From NCBI GenBank assembly GCA_905250025.1, contig CAJNOJ010000228.1:104795-168794 (forward strand): a stretch of 64,000 nucleotides of DNA, given 5' to 3'. Under the pieces are notes generated by a model that was given only the letters and a program-made list of their open reading frames with translations, was not told where the DNA came from and made no database searches. Below, piece by piece: positions 32,711 through 43,392 of this stretch; the stretch's first letter is position 1; each line of letters starts with the position of its first letter. The DNA is from Adineta ricciae (lineage: Eukaryota; Rotifera; Eurotatoria; Adinetida; Adinetidae). The position numbers were made by a program, and so were the translations under genes.

Positions 32711-34253
32711 ATGGATAGTGATGATTCAATACCAACATTAGTTGACACAACAACTAAAGTTCCAGTAACAATTCTTACTGGCTATCTTGGTAGGATATTT
32801 CGTACTTCGTAGAAACGTCAGCATTTTGCTTCGAAAAGGTGCTGGCAAAACGACTCTGCTCAATTACATTCTGACAGAAAATCATCAACGACGTATAGCG
32901 GTGATTCTGAATGAATTTGCTCAGGGTAGTGCAATGGAACATCTTTTATTAACAGCCACAACCGATGAAGAAGGTAGCAATGGTCGTCAACGATACGAAG
33001 ATTGGTTGGAATTACGTAATGGTTGTTTGTGCTGTTCTGTCAAGTAAAGTATTTGAATCAACGAACAGAAAAAGAAGAAAATTCGCTTGCTTCATTCGTT
33101 CATTTTCAAAGAGATGTCGGCGTGCAAGCAATTGAACAATTACTCGAAAAACGTCGAAATCACTTCGATTACATCCTATTGGAAACAACCGGTGTTGCCG
33201 ATCCGTTGCCCATTGTGAACATGTTTTGGTTAGATGATGAATTACACAGTGATCTGATTCTCGATGGTAAACGAACGACAGTTGATTGACTGTTTAGCAA
33301 GCCTTGTTTATTTAGGTTTAATAACTGTCATCGACGCTTATAACGGACTGAAAGTAAAAACTGCCAAGTGACATTTTTGCATGCATTCGACACGTTTAGA
33401 ATTATGCAGATGATCGTCATCAAGAGAAGGCCTTATGGTCAAGGTAGCGAATTACCATTCTTGACGGCATTTTATACAATGAATTTCCTTGTAGACAAGT
33501 GGCTATAGCAGATGTGATCTTAATCAATAAAATTGATTTAATTTCTCAGGAAGAAAAGTCGAAAATTATCGAACTTGTTCGGTAAATGATTTCCTCATGT
33601 TTGTAATACCATTTCTATTCTATTCCCTAGATCAATTAATATCACGGCACAAATCTATGAAACAACACGCTCACAGTATGTTTCACCTTGTGTTTCTCAT
33701 TGATTAAAAATATTCTATTGATTTGTTAGCATTGATTTATCACTTATACTTGATCGCAATGCTTACAGTAAGAATTCTCCACCTGATTACCTTCTGAAAA
33801 ACATTCCTGATCAAGCAACAACATTGATTCCACATGGAAATCAAGTGTGTACTAGAAGAGAGAGAGAGAGTACGATCACATATTCATCATCATTGCTGTT
33901 TAGACATTGAATTCGGTGACCATGGAATTCAATGGTCAGATTGATTTCGAAAAACTCGACCAATTAATCATTGAACTATTATGGAATGAGCAAAGCTCTG
34001 AACAGGAAATAGTTCGAATGAAAGTATGTGAATTGAAATGATCGATCTGTTAATTGTATCCATTCTGTTTCAGGCTGTTCTTTGTTGTTCTAATGAATCG
34101 ACTTACAAACTTTTACAAGCTGTTGGTCAAATGTATGAGTTTATTTCTACAAAAGAAAAACATTGTGACAATTTACGAAATTGTTTCGTTCTTATCGGAT
34201 CAAATCTCAATCAAGAACGTCTACGCGAACAATTCCAAAAATGTCTCAAATAG
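32711..34253 (+). CDS. ZNG1: COBW-domain GTPase, zinc-regulated metalloprotein activator ZNG1/CBWD
   Basis: Ten exons: 32711-32789, 32839-33043, 33112-33266, 33316-33353, 33400-33443, 33495-33581, 33631-33675, 33730-33844, 33904-34023, 34074-34253; all phases agree and give 355 aa. The Walker [16 protein letters not shown] spans intron 1; [12 protein letters not shown] carries the CxCC metal site; ETTGVADP is the Walker B-like motif and ILINKIDL the NKxD guanine motif. ZNG1 delivers zinc to methionine aminopeptidase 1. The C-terminal CobW_C domain is shorter than in human but keeps [13 protein letters not shown]. The ATG directly follows TTGATTTAG, an acceptor-like site. AATAAA at 34360-34365 lies inside the SNX3 gene on the other strand. 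Confidence 0.95.
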
Positions 34254-34307
34254 ACAGATAAGAGATGCAGAAATTTGTTTGAAAAATGTTAGAAGTCATC
34301 TGTTTGA

Positions 34308-34748
34308 TTATTTGTTCACTTTGCCTCGAACGTATTTTGTCAAATCAATTTCAGGTTCGAATAAAAACACATGTAACGCACGTTCAATTTGTGCCAATGG
34401 ATGCGCAGCTATTTTGTTGATAAATATTTCCAACCCGCGTCGTCTTTCTTCGATAAAATCATCTTGAAACAAACCATTATCTTTGCGAAAGGGCAACTGT
34501 CTTTGCCAAGCCTTATCAGGTAACGGTGGAACAGCTATTTTTGTATCGGCACGTTCCAATTCTTTGTGTAACCACTCGAAATCAGAATAGCGACGATGAA
34601 CAGTTGACTCTGTTTGCTGAAAGACTGGCAACGTCGTTGTAAGCTTCACAGTATAATCAACGTATCGTTTTGAACCGGTACCGCATATAACCGGGGATGT
34701 GACTTCGATCTGAAGTGGTGATTCGCTTGTCTGGGCGGTGTTAAGCAT
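34308..34748 (-). CDS. SNX3: Sorting nexin 3/12-like PX-domain protein
   Basis: Intronless, 146 aa, nearly all a PX domain. Motifs for PI3P binding and membrane contact match SNX3: ESTVHRRYSDFEWLHKELER (RRYSDF), VPPLPDKAWQRQLPFRKDNG and DDFIEERRRGLEIFINKIAA, HPLAQIERALHVFL. SNX3 binds endosomal PI3P and works with retromer in Wntless and transferrin-receptor recycling. The N-terminus is short compared with human (162 aa). It converges on ZNG1 with 54 bp between the stops, so the 3' UTRs probably overlap. Its start is 99 bp from the stop of the upstream Ig-domain gene on the same strand. Confidence 0.95.
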   Translation of the reverse strand: MLNTAQTSESPLQIEVTSPVICGTGSKRYVDYTVKLTTTLPVFQQTESTVHRRYSDFEWLHKELERADTKIAVPPLPDKAWQRQLPFRKDNGLFQDDFIEERRRGLEIFINKIAAHPLAQIERALHVFLFEPEIDLTKYVRGKVNK

Positions 34749-34847
34749 TTTGTGACGATGTGTTTGTCAAAGAGATGAATATATAAGTGAGATAAGATAT
34801 CAGCTTATATTCTTTTTCTTTTCAATAGAAATATTATAAAAATGATA

Positions 34848-36549
34848 TTATTTAAAAAAAAAACAAATGAGAAAAGAAACAGTGTACAAGAGGAAAACTG
34901 TTCGAAAGGATGAAAATATGTTCGTAGAATTTGATGAGGACAACGATTGAATAGATTGATGTAGATTTCCATCGCGTAGATACAATTTCACTTCTTTACT
35001 CTGGACATGATAGCCATCCGTGCAACGATAGGATCCACTATCTGTTGAACGAGAAGCAAGAATTTGTAGAACAGCTACTGTTGCATTCGGTAATTCGGTA
35101 GAAATTGTCATATGGCTTGCATCAGATAGAAGCGGTTTGCCATCTTGAATAGATGAGAAGAAATTCGTCAAGGTTTCATTGTTATCGGGTGTGTTTACCT
35201 TTCAACCAAGTAACTTTATTACGCCGTACTCGGTATTGTCCGGTGAAATTGCAGGAAAACTCTGTTTTATCGCCAACTGAAACAAGAACATCACTTGGTT
35301 GAATGTGCACGGTAACATCTGAAAGAAATGAATCACAAATTGAACTCTAATCTTGAGCGTCTATCTGTTTATTCTCTCATTTTTGCTCGACCGTGATGAG
35401 TTCTCCCATTGTCGATAACATATGTCTATTCTTCTTCATATAAACATCCGAATGCATATGTGTATATCTCTATCAATGATTCAGTCTTTTGATCCTCTCT
35501 TGCTTTTACCTTCAACAACAAGTTTAACATTCGAGCGTGCCGAAATTTGTCCATTTCTTTCAACAACATGACATTGATAACGAGCAGCGTCGGCTAAACG
35601 GACATCATCGATTTGTAAATCCCATTTGGCAGGTGAATAACCATGATCGAAACTGTAATAAGCAACACTAATACGAGAATCTTTCGTAATTAACGATTTG
35701 CCAACACTTAGAGGCGATTGACCAAAGTCCGTTATTTTATACCACATAACCTATACGAACGAGTCATGTTAACTAAACACTTTTACTCAACGAAAACTTA
35801 CTTGTTCAGGATCTGTGATCAATAAAACAGCTCTACAAGGTAATACCGCGGATTGCTTCAGTACGCTCGTTATTATATGTTCCTGTTCCGATGCAGTCGA
35901 TAATTCAAATAATTGTTGCTCAATGGCTAGAGCACGATAAACATCTATATGGAACATAATAAAGAGATCAATAAGCCTAAACCGGACATTGCATGTCTTT
36001 TTTGTCTTAGTTATTCTAAATGAATATTAGGAAAGGAATGATGACCTAACTACTTCTCCTTCTTTTGTCCATCCAGAGATCATAGACTTCTGATTGTAGT
36101 ATTGCTATGAAATTGGACACGCAAGATGCTTCAAGCAATGTCCGTTGTCCACTCCTACTTGAAAATTATCTCTTCAATTGTTTTTCTTTCTATCACTTGA
36201 GCAATATGTCACCGAATTTCACGCAGAAAGAACAACATCAAGACTAGTCTTAATGATGAATCAATGGAAAATTGAAAATAGCTTTTTGCTCGAGAACTGT
36301 TTCAATTGAGTCAATTGGGTGACATTCATTACGTATACGAGGCATGCTACTCTTTTGAGTATTGATTGAAGAATCATTTACTATTTGCATATGGTGCTCA
36401 AGTCAAACGATCACCATTTGTCGTCATCACTGTGACAACAGATCGTTTCTTTCTTTTTCGCCGCTAACTTTTTTTAATAAATTTCCATGTAAAATCGGTT
36501 ACTTACGACTAGTATAAATCAGTAAGATCAAAGTAAGCAAGTTAACCAT
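34848..36549 (-). CDS. Two-Ig-domain cell-surface protein, probably GPI-anchored (lachesin/Dpr-like)
   Basis: Five exons: 36549-36507, 35944-35802, 35750-35510, 35318-35199, 35143-34848; phases agree, 280 aa. Signal peptide MVNLLTLILLIYTS. Ig domain 1 has the first Cys in SAVLPCRA, the core Trp in VMWYKI, the strand pattern DSRISVAYY and WDLQIDDVRLADAARYQCHV, typical of the V-set domain of insect Dpr/DIP/lachesin and vertebrate IgLON proteins. Ig domain 2 has TEFSCNFTGQY, VTWLK and DSGSYRCTDGY. A hydrophobic C-terminus (TVFLLYTVSFLICFFF) with no cytosolic tail suggests GPI attachment. Likely neuronal or epithelial adhesion (inference). Exact orthology unknown; three-Ig relatives are more usual, so this is a short member. 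Confidence 0.88.
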
Positions 36550-38486
36550 CCGTAGTTCATAGTTAATGATATAATTGTTTGATTCTTTGTTGTAAAAGGC
36601 AATGTGATCGTGTTCTAAAAATAATTTACGCGCGTGTAACCCATCTACTGTCGAGGGAGCATTTTCATGGCAATTATGATAGGCGAATGAATGAAAGCGA
36701 AAGAACTGAACAGTTTCTTCTTCCTTTTTCTCTCGTCTCTCCCTCCCTTCCCTTCCTTTCTTTCTTTGCTTGTGTTAGAGAAAGAGAGAAAAAGAAGGCG
36801 TAAGAAATCGATGATGACGAAAAAATGACTAGATCAACAAGAATATATACATAAACAAAAGTAAATTGAAACATAAAGAATAAAAAGACAGATAGACAGA
36901 TATATAGAGATTTAATATGATCAATTATTCCACTGCATCATGAAACAATCGTTGAACGAAGAATAGTTTTGTTTTTCCTCCTCTTCTTACCGCTAATCTC
37001 TCTCTTTTTCGTTTCTGTCCTTGATTACCGTAAGTCTCATATTCAATCCTATTGAAAATTTTCCAAATGACATGCTTGTCAATCATTGGAGCTATTGTTC
37101 GTTAACCCAAAGGAAAAGCTTACAGTCGATGTATATCATATGATTAAAAGATATCGTCAAAACGCCTCGCCTTGAAGCGGGAAAAGTCTATGCAATTTAT
37201 TTGTCCATGATTTCAATATTGACATGAATGATGATGATGATGATGATTGACTTGGGTTTTCTTCGTCACAGACGATTCAATCAATCTGAAAGGTCCTTCT
37301 CAGATTCTTCAGTTTCTTCATTGATAGCTAGCTCCTACTGGCCTCTTATTCACCCCAGGGGTGTATGCTCTCTGACCATAGGGTGGTACGTGATTGCATC
37401 ATTGTATTACTGCTTTGTCGCCATTCTTTCTTTTTTCTTGATCATGTCAAAATTGTGTTTCGCTTGCGCCATTTTTCTCTCTCTCTCCCTCTTTCCCTTG
37501 TTCTAAGTTTCATTGCTCTAGTCGAAAAGCACGAATGGATATACATTCTCATAAACTAGATTAATTGTCAAGCGGAAGCGGATGCGTCGTATCTTGCTTG
37601 AATTCGAATGAGTTGATAACTGTGATTAAAACTAGTCAAAAATAAGCACATGGATGTATGTTTGAATAAGTTTATTGATTTTATTATTTGCCTATTGACC
37701 TTGAATAAGATTGACAACAAGAAGAATCATATTAAACCAGTCAACGTTAGAGTTATAATACATGTAATTGAGATTTTCTTTTTTCGGAGAGTGGACGGAT
37801 GTCTCTTCTCTTGATCGATGAGATATTCAATGATGAAAAAGAAAAATCATGTGTGATTTTAATGAATGTAGAGAGAGGGAAAAAGGAAAAGAGAATCTAC
37901 GAAACAAAGAAGAAAAGAAAGAAAACGATAATTGGCATTTTCTTTTTCTCATTATATTGAAAAGCCCCAAGGGGAATTTGGCTTGAATCTTATAATCATT
38001 TATATGCTAAACTATGACCCTGTAAACTGTTCATTCTAATGTCCCGATGATCGAAAAGAAGAAGATTTTCCTACATAGGAAACCTTTCTATCGTGTGAGA
38101 AATGACGAGATCGGAAGTCGAACAGTTGGATGTTTTGATGTCTGCTAATGAATACATTTAATGCAATCGTCAATTGTATTACAGACGACTACATGAATAT
38201 GGCCGATGCGTTGCACATCTACATTCAATTTTCTGAATACATCACATACGAAGAAACTATGATGATGAATTCTGATGAATCTGTGGCTAATCTTGATGTA
38301 ACACACAGATGATGATGGCGATTTTTATCTGAGCAGACCAACTCTCCATCTCGAGAGTTGATTTTCTCGTGAAATTTATTGCGAATCGGCGAATATTTAC
38401 CAGCGGATGTCTTTATTTATGTTAATGATATGAAATGTAATCGTATTTTATTGACACAAATCAAATAAACATCACAGAATTCTTTA
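36550..38486. other. 1.9-kb intergenic region
   Basis: No coding exon supported. It has an ATG/GAT trinucleotide run at about 37226-37248 and CT-rich tracts at 36722-36760 and 37472-37500. The promoter of the Ig gene is expected near its proximal end. A small inverted repeat (CACCCCAGGGGTG, about 37350-37362) is present but has no assigned role. Confidence 0.5.
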
Positions 38487-39240
38487 CTACAACGTCAGCG
38501 CACTGAAAATTTCATTCAAATTCATATCTTCGAAGTTCTTCACCGTTCGCCATGTTCCATATTTTTCCAAAATTTCTTTCTCTGCTGATGTTCGTACTCC
38601 GATGCATTTTATTTCAGCAACATCTGAAACTGAATCTTCGAAAATAACACACGCGTTTTTCTCGATGTTCAACCGACATGTTAATTCGAGATACATTCCT
38701 GGATTCGGTTTACTTTCTTACAAGACACGAGAAACACATACTGATGCCAAGTTCTTCAGCAAAGAATGCTTTTATTTCAATTTGAATGAGAATTAATTCG
38801 AATTCTGTTACTTTTCATGTGGCATTCAATGCTAATCCTGAATATAATGCAACGAATATGCGGTTAAATCAGTTTTGAAAATGTTATGCTTGCTAAGTTT
38901 GAATTTGGATCGATTCTCTTGACTGTACACAATGATTCTAGGTAATCCCTTGGTCGGTTGAAGGTTTTCCTTGACTAATTGATGAAATAACAAATCTTTT
39001 CTCTCGTCTACTTCTCTTCGTTTATCTTCGGACGCATCTGGTAGTAATGCGCGTGTTATGTCATCATTAAATCGACCTGCGCAGACATACACCCAAAGAG
39101 AAATCTAATGATTCACAAGTATTGATCTACCTGAAATGTTCTCATGATAAAATTCTCGAACGATTTCTAATTGATGACTAATCAGATCAGTCAGAATCTT
39201 TCACCAAGCTTGAAAATGATTCCGTACATGTCTTTTCTAG
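38487..39240 (-). pseudogene. Decayed HAD-superfamily hydrolase (beta-phosphoglucomutase-like)
   Basis: Three segments can be read on the minus strand: a helical cap piece (SHQLEIVREFYHENIS, GRFNDDITRALLPDASEDKR) near 39190-38980, a broken middle, and a C-terminal piece with HAD motifs III and IV (SKPNPGMYLEL; CVIFEDSVSDV) ending LNEIFSALTL at 38487. The motif I nucleophile (DxDGT) is absent; the sequence upstream is the tail of the next gene. The middle piece ends at a stop (TAG near 38838) and the C-terminal piece is in another frame with no convincing intron. I read it as a 5'-truncated, frame-broken copy; an unrecognised splicing pattern is the alternative. Confidence 0.55.
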
Positions 39241-39357
39241 AAAAACTACTTTATTTCATGTCGAAAAATAAATATCATGCCTACTCGTTGACAAAATAGT
39301 AAGAAAAAAAGAGACAATGGGGAGACTAGAAAGGTGCGATGGAGAGTCGTGTTTCTG

Positions 39358-41715
39358 TCAAGTGGTTCGAAAGCGCATTGCTTGGCGAACGCTTTTCATC
39401 AGGAGTAGATTGAGATCCGGTGTTGGTAAAACATTTTCATGCGGTAAAGCCAAACGACGTGGAAAGAATATGTAATCAAGCTGCAAGAACACTCGATCAT
39501 AGTTAAGACACAAACGAAAATGAAATCTTACTGGATAACTGAGGAAATTGCAAACATTCGATGTGTAGACATCGGCAAAACGCGCTAAACGTCGATGAAA
39601 ATAAGTAGGAACTGTATGTGTACGGAAAATTGATCCGAAATAAGGATTGAGAAGATCACGAGATTTCGCTCTAGATGAAAAAAAAAGGTGAAAACTTCAT
39701 GAGAACAGAGTAGAAAAGCACTTACCGTTCAGCATCTTGCTCGACTAGCCAATTCTTCATAACAAGATCTGCTTCTGGACCAGGAATTACCTACACGAAA
39801 CAAAAAGGAAGATAGTACGTAAACACAGCAATTGATCCTGGAATTTTTACTTGTAATTTATTAGTGAGCCACTGAAGAACAGTTAACTATGAAAATGGAA
39901 CTAGTCAAGTATAGAGAGAGTTTCAACTTGAACTTTACCCATCGAATTGTCTTTTGAAATGCATCGGAATTCATGATATTGATTTCATCCTTCAATACAA
40001 ACGAATTTAAATTTTCTCTTGCCGTCAATCTTATTTCTCACTTCGACTTCTTCTAGGATTGCACCGGTTCTCCAACCGTACTTCAAAAACAAATCCTAAA
40101 CATCAACATTCAGTTCCATCGATTTCCATCCGAAAAAGAAACTACCCACCGCTAAATCACCATAGATGTGATCACCAATGTATAGCACATCATTACCTTG
40201 CCAATTGGTCATCGAGATCAAATTTGTCAAATTACCCTTTGAACAAAATCTGCATGAAAAATTCCATTGAACAGCGATTTCCCCAACATACTTCCACGTA
40301 AACTTTTCCATGTTCGAGTTTCTGCACTCGAGCCCATAATTTGGAATTTTTGTCTACATCAATCTCACGGAATGGTCTATAACATACCGACAAATTCAAC
40401 TTCACTTGCTAAGTACTTTCCTTCCAAACCTTTTCTGTTCAGCAAAGAACGACGGCTTCCGTGCTTGACATATAATGACGTCGAAAAAGTCTTGCCAGTT
40501 TTCCCCAAGCAAATAACTCATTCCACGATTGACATACCAATAGGCACTATTTGTAATTATAAAAATTTGCTTGTTCGCATCACGAAGACGTTGGAGAAAT
40601 GTTTTCAAGCGAGCATTCTCTTCAAAGTATGTTTCTACGAAAACAAAATCTCGTAATTATCAAGAATGATCAAGACGACCTTACCAACATTGTTTCCCAC
40701 AATGCGATGCATTGCTCCACTCTTGTGAAAAGCACTGACGGCTTCCTGCAAAACGACAATCGATCGTTGTCTATTTAAAGACGTTGAATCCTACCTGGAC
40801 ATCATAATGCACATATTCTGTAGCGAACGGAATTGAATTATCAATAAAATACTGCAGAGAAAGCAAGAATGTCAACGCATTGAATAAAAGCATTCCGTTT
40901 GATTTACTTGAGTAACATCACGCAAAAGGGTTATTTCAGGAATTGAAAATATATCAACAAATTGAAACATATTCGATGTTCGTCCCAAATAACCCACGAC
41001 ATCGATTGTTAATTTCGTACCATGATGTGCAGCAAGTACTTCTTCATCGGACACAGCTCGCATACCACTAACATACAAACAAACTGATTTAACCAGGAAA
41101 ACCATAATCAATATTTACTGATAGACAGTTCCCAATTGGATGTTATGATAACTATCCACTTTCATCAACCATCCACGTTTGATATCTAAATGCAGACCAC
41201 GTGCACCCATACCTGGCCGGTAACAAAAGTTCATCAACGCATCAGGATACTTAATTAGACATTCGAATGAAGAAAATCTTTGACACTAGCACACTTACTC
41301 GTAAATTTTTAACGAGAAATGTCTTCGCATTGTCATATATTAACGAATGCAATGTTGGTTTATATCGTGCTAGAGTATAATCTATATAAACAGAGAAGAC
41401 ATAAGTCTATTTTTATGCAGAATAACGCACCAAAATCGAAACCATAGACTTTGATTTTTTGTAAGTCTAATTCATTATTAGCGAAAATGCCATTAGGATT
41501 TATCTTTTCCGAGTATGGATACGTTGATGCTAACGAAAAAAAAAGATATGAGAGTTAATCGACAAATAAAATAATTCATTACATTGAGATTCGTGTTTTA
41601 ATAATTCGTAAAGCTGTTTTAAATCTTCTAATTGACGCGATTGTGTAATGGATCGCCGCGGTGGGCTAAATGCTTCCGAGACAAGACGATAACATTGTGA
41701 GCGACTGTTCAACAT
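39358..41715 (-). CDS. NT5DC: 5'-nucleotidase domain-containing protein (NT5DC2/3-like, HAD family)
   Basis: Multi-exon gene starting MLNSRSQCYRLVSEAF at 41715 and ending MRFRTT at 39358. Motif I, YGFDFDYTLARYKP, with the nucleophile Asp pair, spans an intron near 41440-41380. Then RGLHLDIKRGWLMKVDSYHN, IQLGTVYQ, YFIDNSIPFATEYVHYDVQE, FIITNSAYWYVNRGMSYLLG (motif II region), DVIICQARKPSFF (motif III) and LYIGDHIYGDLA (motif IV) occur in order. The tail PYFGSIFRTHTVPTYFHRRL, ARFADVYTSNV matches NT5DC2/3. These cN-II relatives are presumed nucleotide phosphatases, often mitochondrial; their substrates are poorly known. The N-terminus may be a targeting sequence. An HAD remnant lies directly downstream. 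It is the only NT5DC gene in the window. Confidence 0.92.
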
Positions 41716-41965
41716 TGTACAAAATATTTACAAAATTCAGATTCATATACGTTGGATTCTGCGTTACTGACAGTTAGTCAGTCAGTCAGTTTCAGCGATA
41801 CTTCCACAAAACCGATTTTAACCAGTTCGCATGCCGATCAATAGAGGTCTATAGAAGGCAAGTCTGATTGGCATGGAAAAAGAACGCAATGCGCGTCAGA
41901 TGATGGAAAGTGTGGATAATTAAACTTCCTTTTCATGATTAGAGTTTATTCGTTAGAAGAGAATG

Positions 41966-43174
41966 TTATCTATTTACATAAGCATACAGGAGACTTTTTG
42001 ATCGCCTGAGGATTGCTTCATTCTCCATAACAATGATTAGATCTTGTAGGTTACCACGTATGATTCGAGCTGGTTTGATTCGTTGGTTGTTTTCACCGGT
42101 TTTCTGTCGTTTCAAACGACTCTCACGTAGAACAAGACATGCGGTTTCGTCAGCTTCTCTTTGTCGTATGTCTTCCATTAGAGACAATCGAGAATTCCGT
42201 GCTGTTGAGTGACACTTTAGCTCTTCCATTTGATCAGGAGCTGTTAATTCCGCTTGTCGTTGATAAAAACGCTCGATATTCAAATTTTGATTTGATTCAC
42301 CAGTTTGGCATTTGTTCAATTCAACCAAAAATCGGATTTGCTCACGAACATTACTCGTCATATCGTACATATCCGAGTTGAAGAGGCGAGTGTCGAGTCG
42401 ATGTTGGGCAAAGAAGCGAAGGCGTCGGACGATATGTGTGAGAAAGGCATACAATGTTTGAAGAATCAGCTGTTCGCCACATTGGCTTAAATAAAAATTC
42501 TTTCGTGCAAAACGATTGATTAATTTTTGTTGATAAACATCCGCATCCGGTCGAATGTAAGGCGTTAAACCTATTGCACATGGTGCAGTCAGATCGATTA
42601 ACTGAGGACAAGACGGCGGAAGACGAAAATGTGCCTGTTGTAAAGATGGAAGTCGAGTGGTCTCGGATGGATTCTTAGAAGAAGAAAAAACGAAAGAAAT
42701 ATGAGCCCTTCTTCAGAACGAACTTACAGATGACGCAGTCGATTGTAACGCGATCGATTTGAATGCATCCCATGAATATGGAAGACATTGATTTTGCTGC
42801 AGATACTGATGTGCTAATGGAATAGTTTCGATGAGAAAGAGAACTAGACTATTTTTAATCGTGACGTTTAATATTTGTTGAACATTTCGAACAAATGTTT
42901 CGATTGTATATGAAGTATTGAAAAGACAACGAACACATTCTTCAACGTTTGCTGTGAGATCAGACAATGTCTTGTTTGCACTGTCGTCAATTGTTTGTGT
43001 GGTGGACGAATGTATTTGCTTAGGTTCACCCAATTTGATTAAACGCAGAAGTCTTTCTCGAAGTTTTGCAATCGATTCGAGATGGTTCATTTTTAAACAG
43101 ACAACAGATTTAATTAACACGTTTCTCGCCAGACTACTTTCATGATAATTAGTCAAACGACACATTTTTTTCAA
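41966..43174 (-). CDS. TAF4: TFIID subunit TAF4, extremely short form
   Basis: Two exons, 43174-42728 and 42673-41966, phase 0. Full open frame 384 aa; from the Met at 43090 (MNHLESIAKLRERLLRLIKLG) it is 356 aa, which I prefer because the TAFH domain begins there. The TAFH/NHR1 domain covers KLRERLLRLIKLGE to IPLAHQYLQQNQ (including TANVEECVRCLFN). The TAF4 C-terminal histone-fold domain starts DVYQQKLINRFARKNFYLSQ, continues VREQIRFLVELNKC, and ends with the family tail RIIRGNLQDLIIVMENE. TAF4 pairs with TAF12 in TFIID. The long Gln/Pro-rich linkers of human (about 1,085 aa) and fly TAF4 are absent. It is divergent from ERO1; the starts are about 300 bp apart. Confidence 0.9.
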
Positions 43175-43392
43175 TTTTGATGACTACAAACGACATCTGA
43201 TGAGGTGATTTTACTTAAAAAAAAGATTTCAATATATTCTATCGCATTGATCCAAGACTTTGTCAGTGGCATCTGCGAAAAACCATACTGAATCACTTTC
43301 CGAATTGATCAAGTATTCCGATGAGTCATTGTCTATTCGACAACATATGTCGCGTTGTTTACATCATTCAGTTGACTATTTCTCTCGCGCAA
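43091..43392. promoter_or_regulatory. Shared divergent promoter region of TAF4 and ERO1
   Basis: About 300 bp separate the preferred TAF4 start (43090, minus) and ERO1 start (43393, plus). Both core promoters must lie here or in the neighbouring coding sequence. No TATA box is obvious. Inferred from layout only. Confidence 0.45.

Noticed and set aside
37350-37362. Perfect short palindrome CACCCCAGGGGTG
   Set aside because: Too short and isolated to call a regulatory site or RNA structure.
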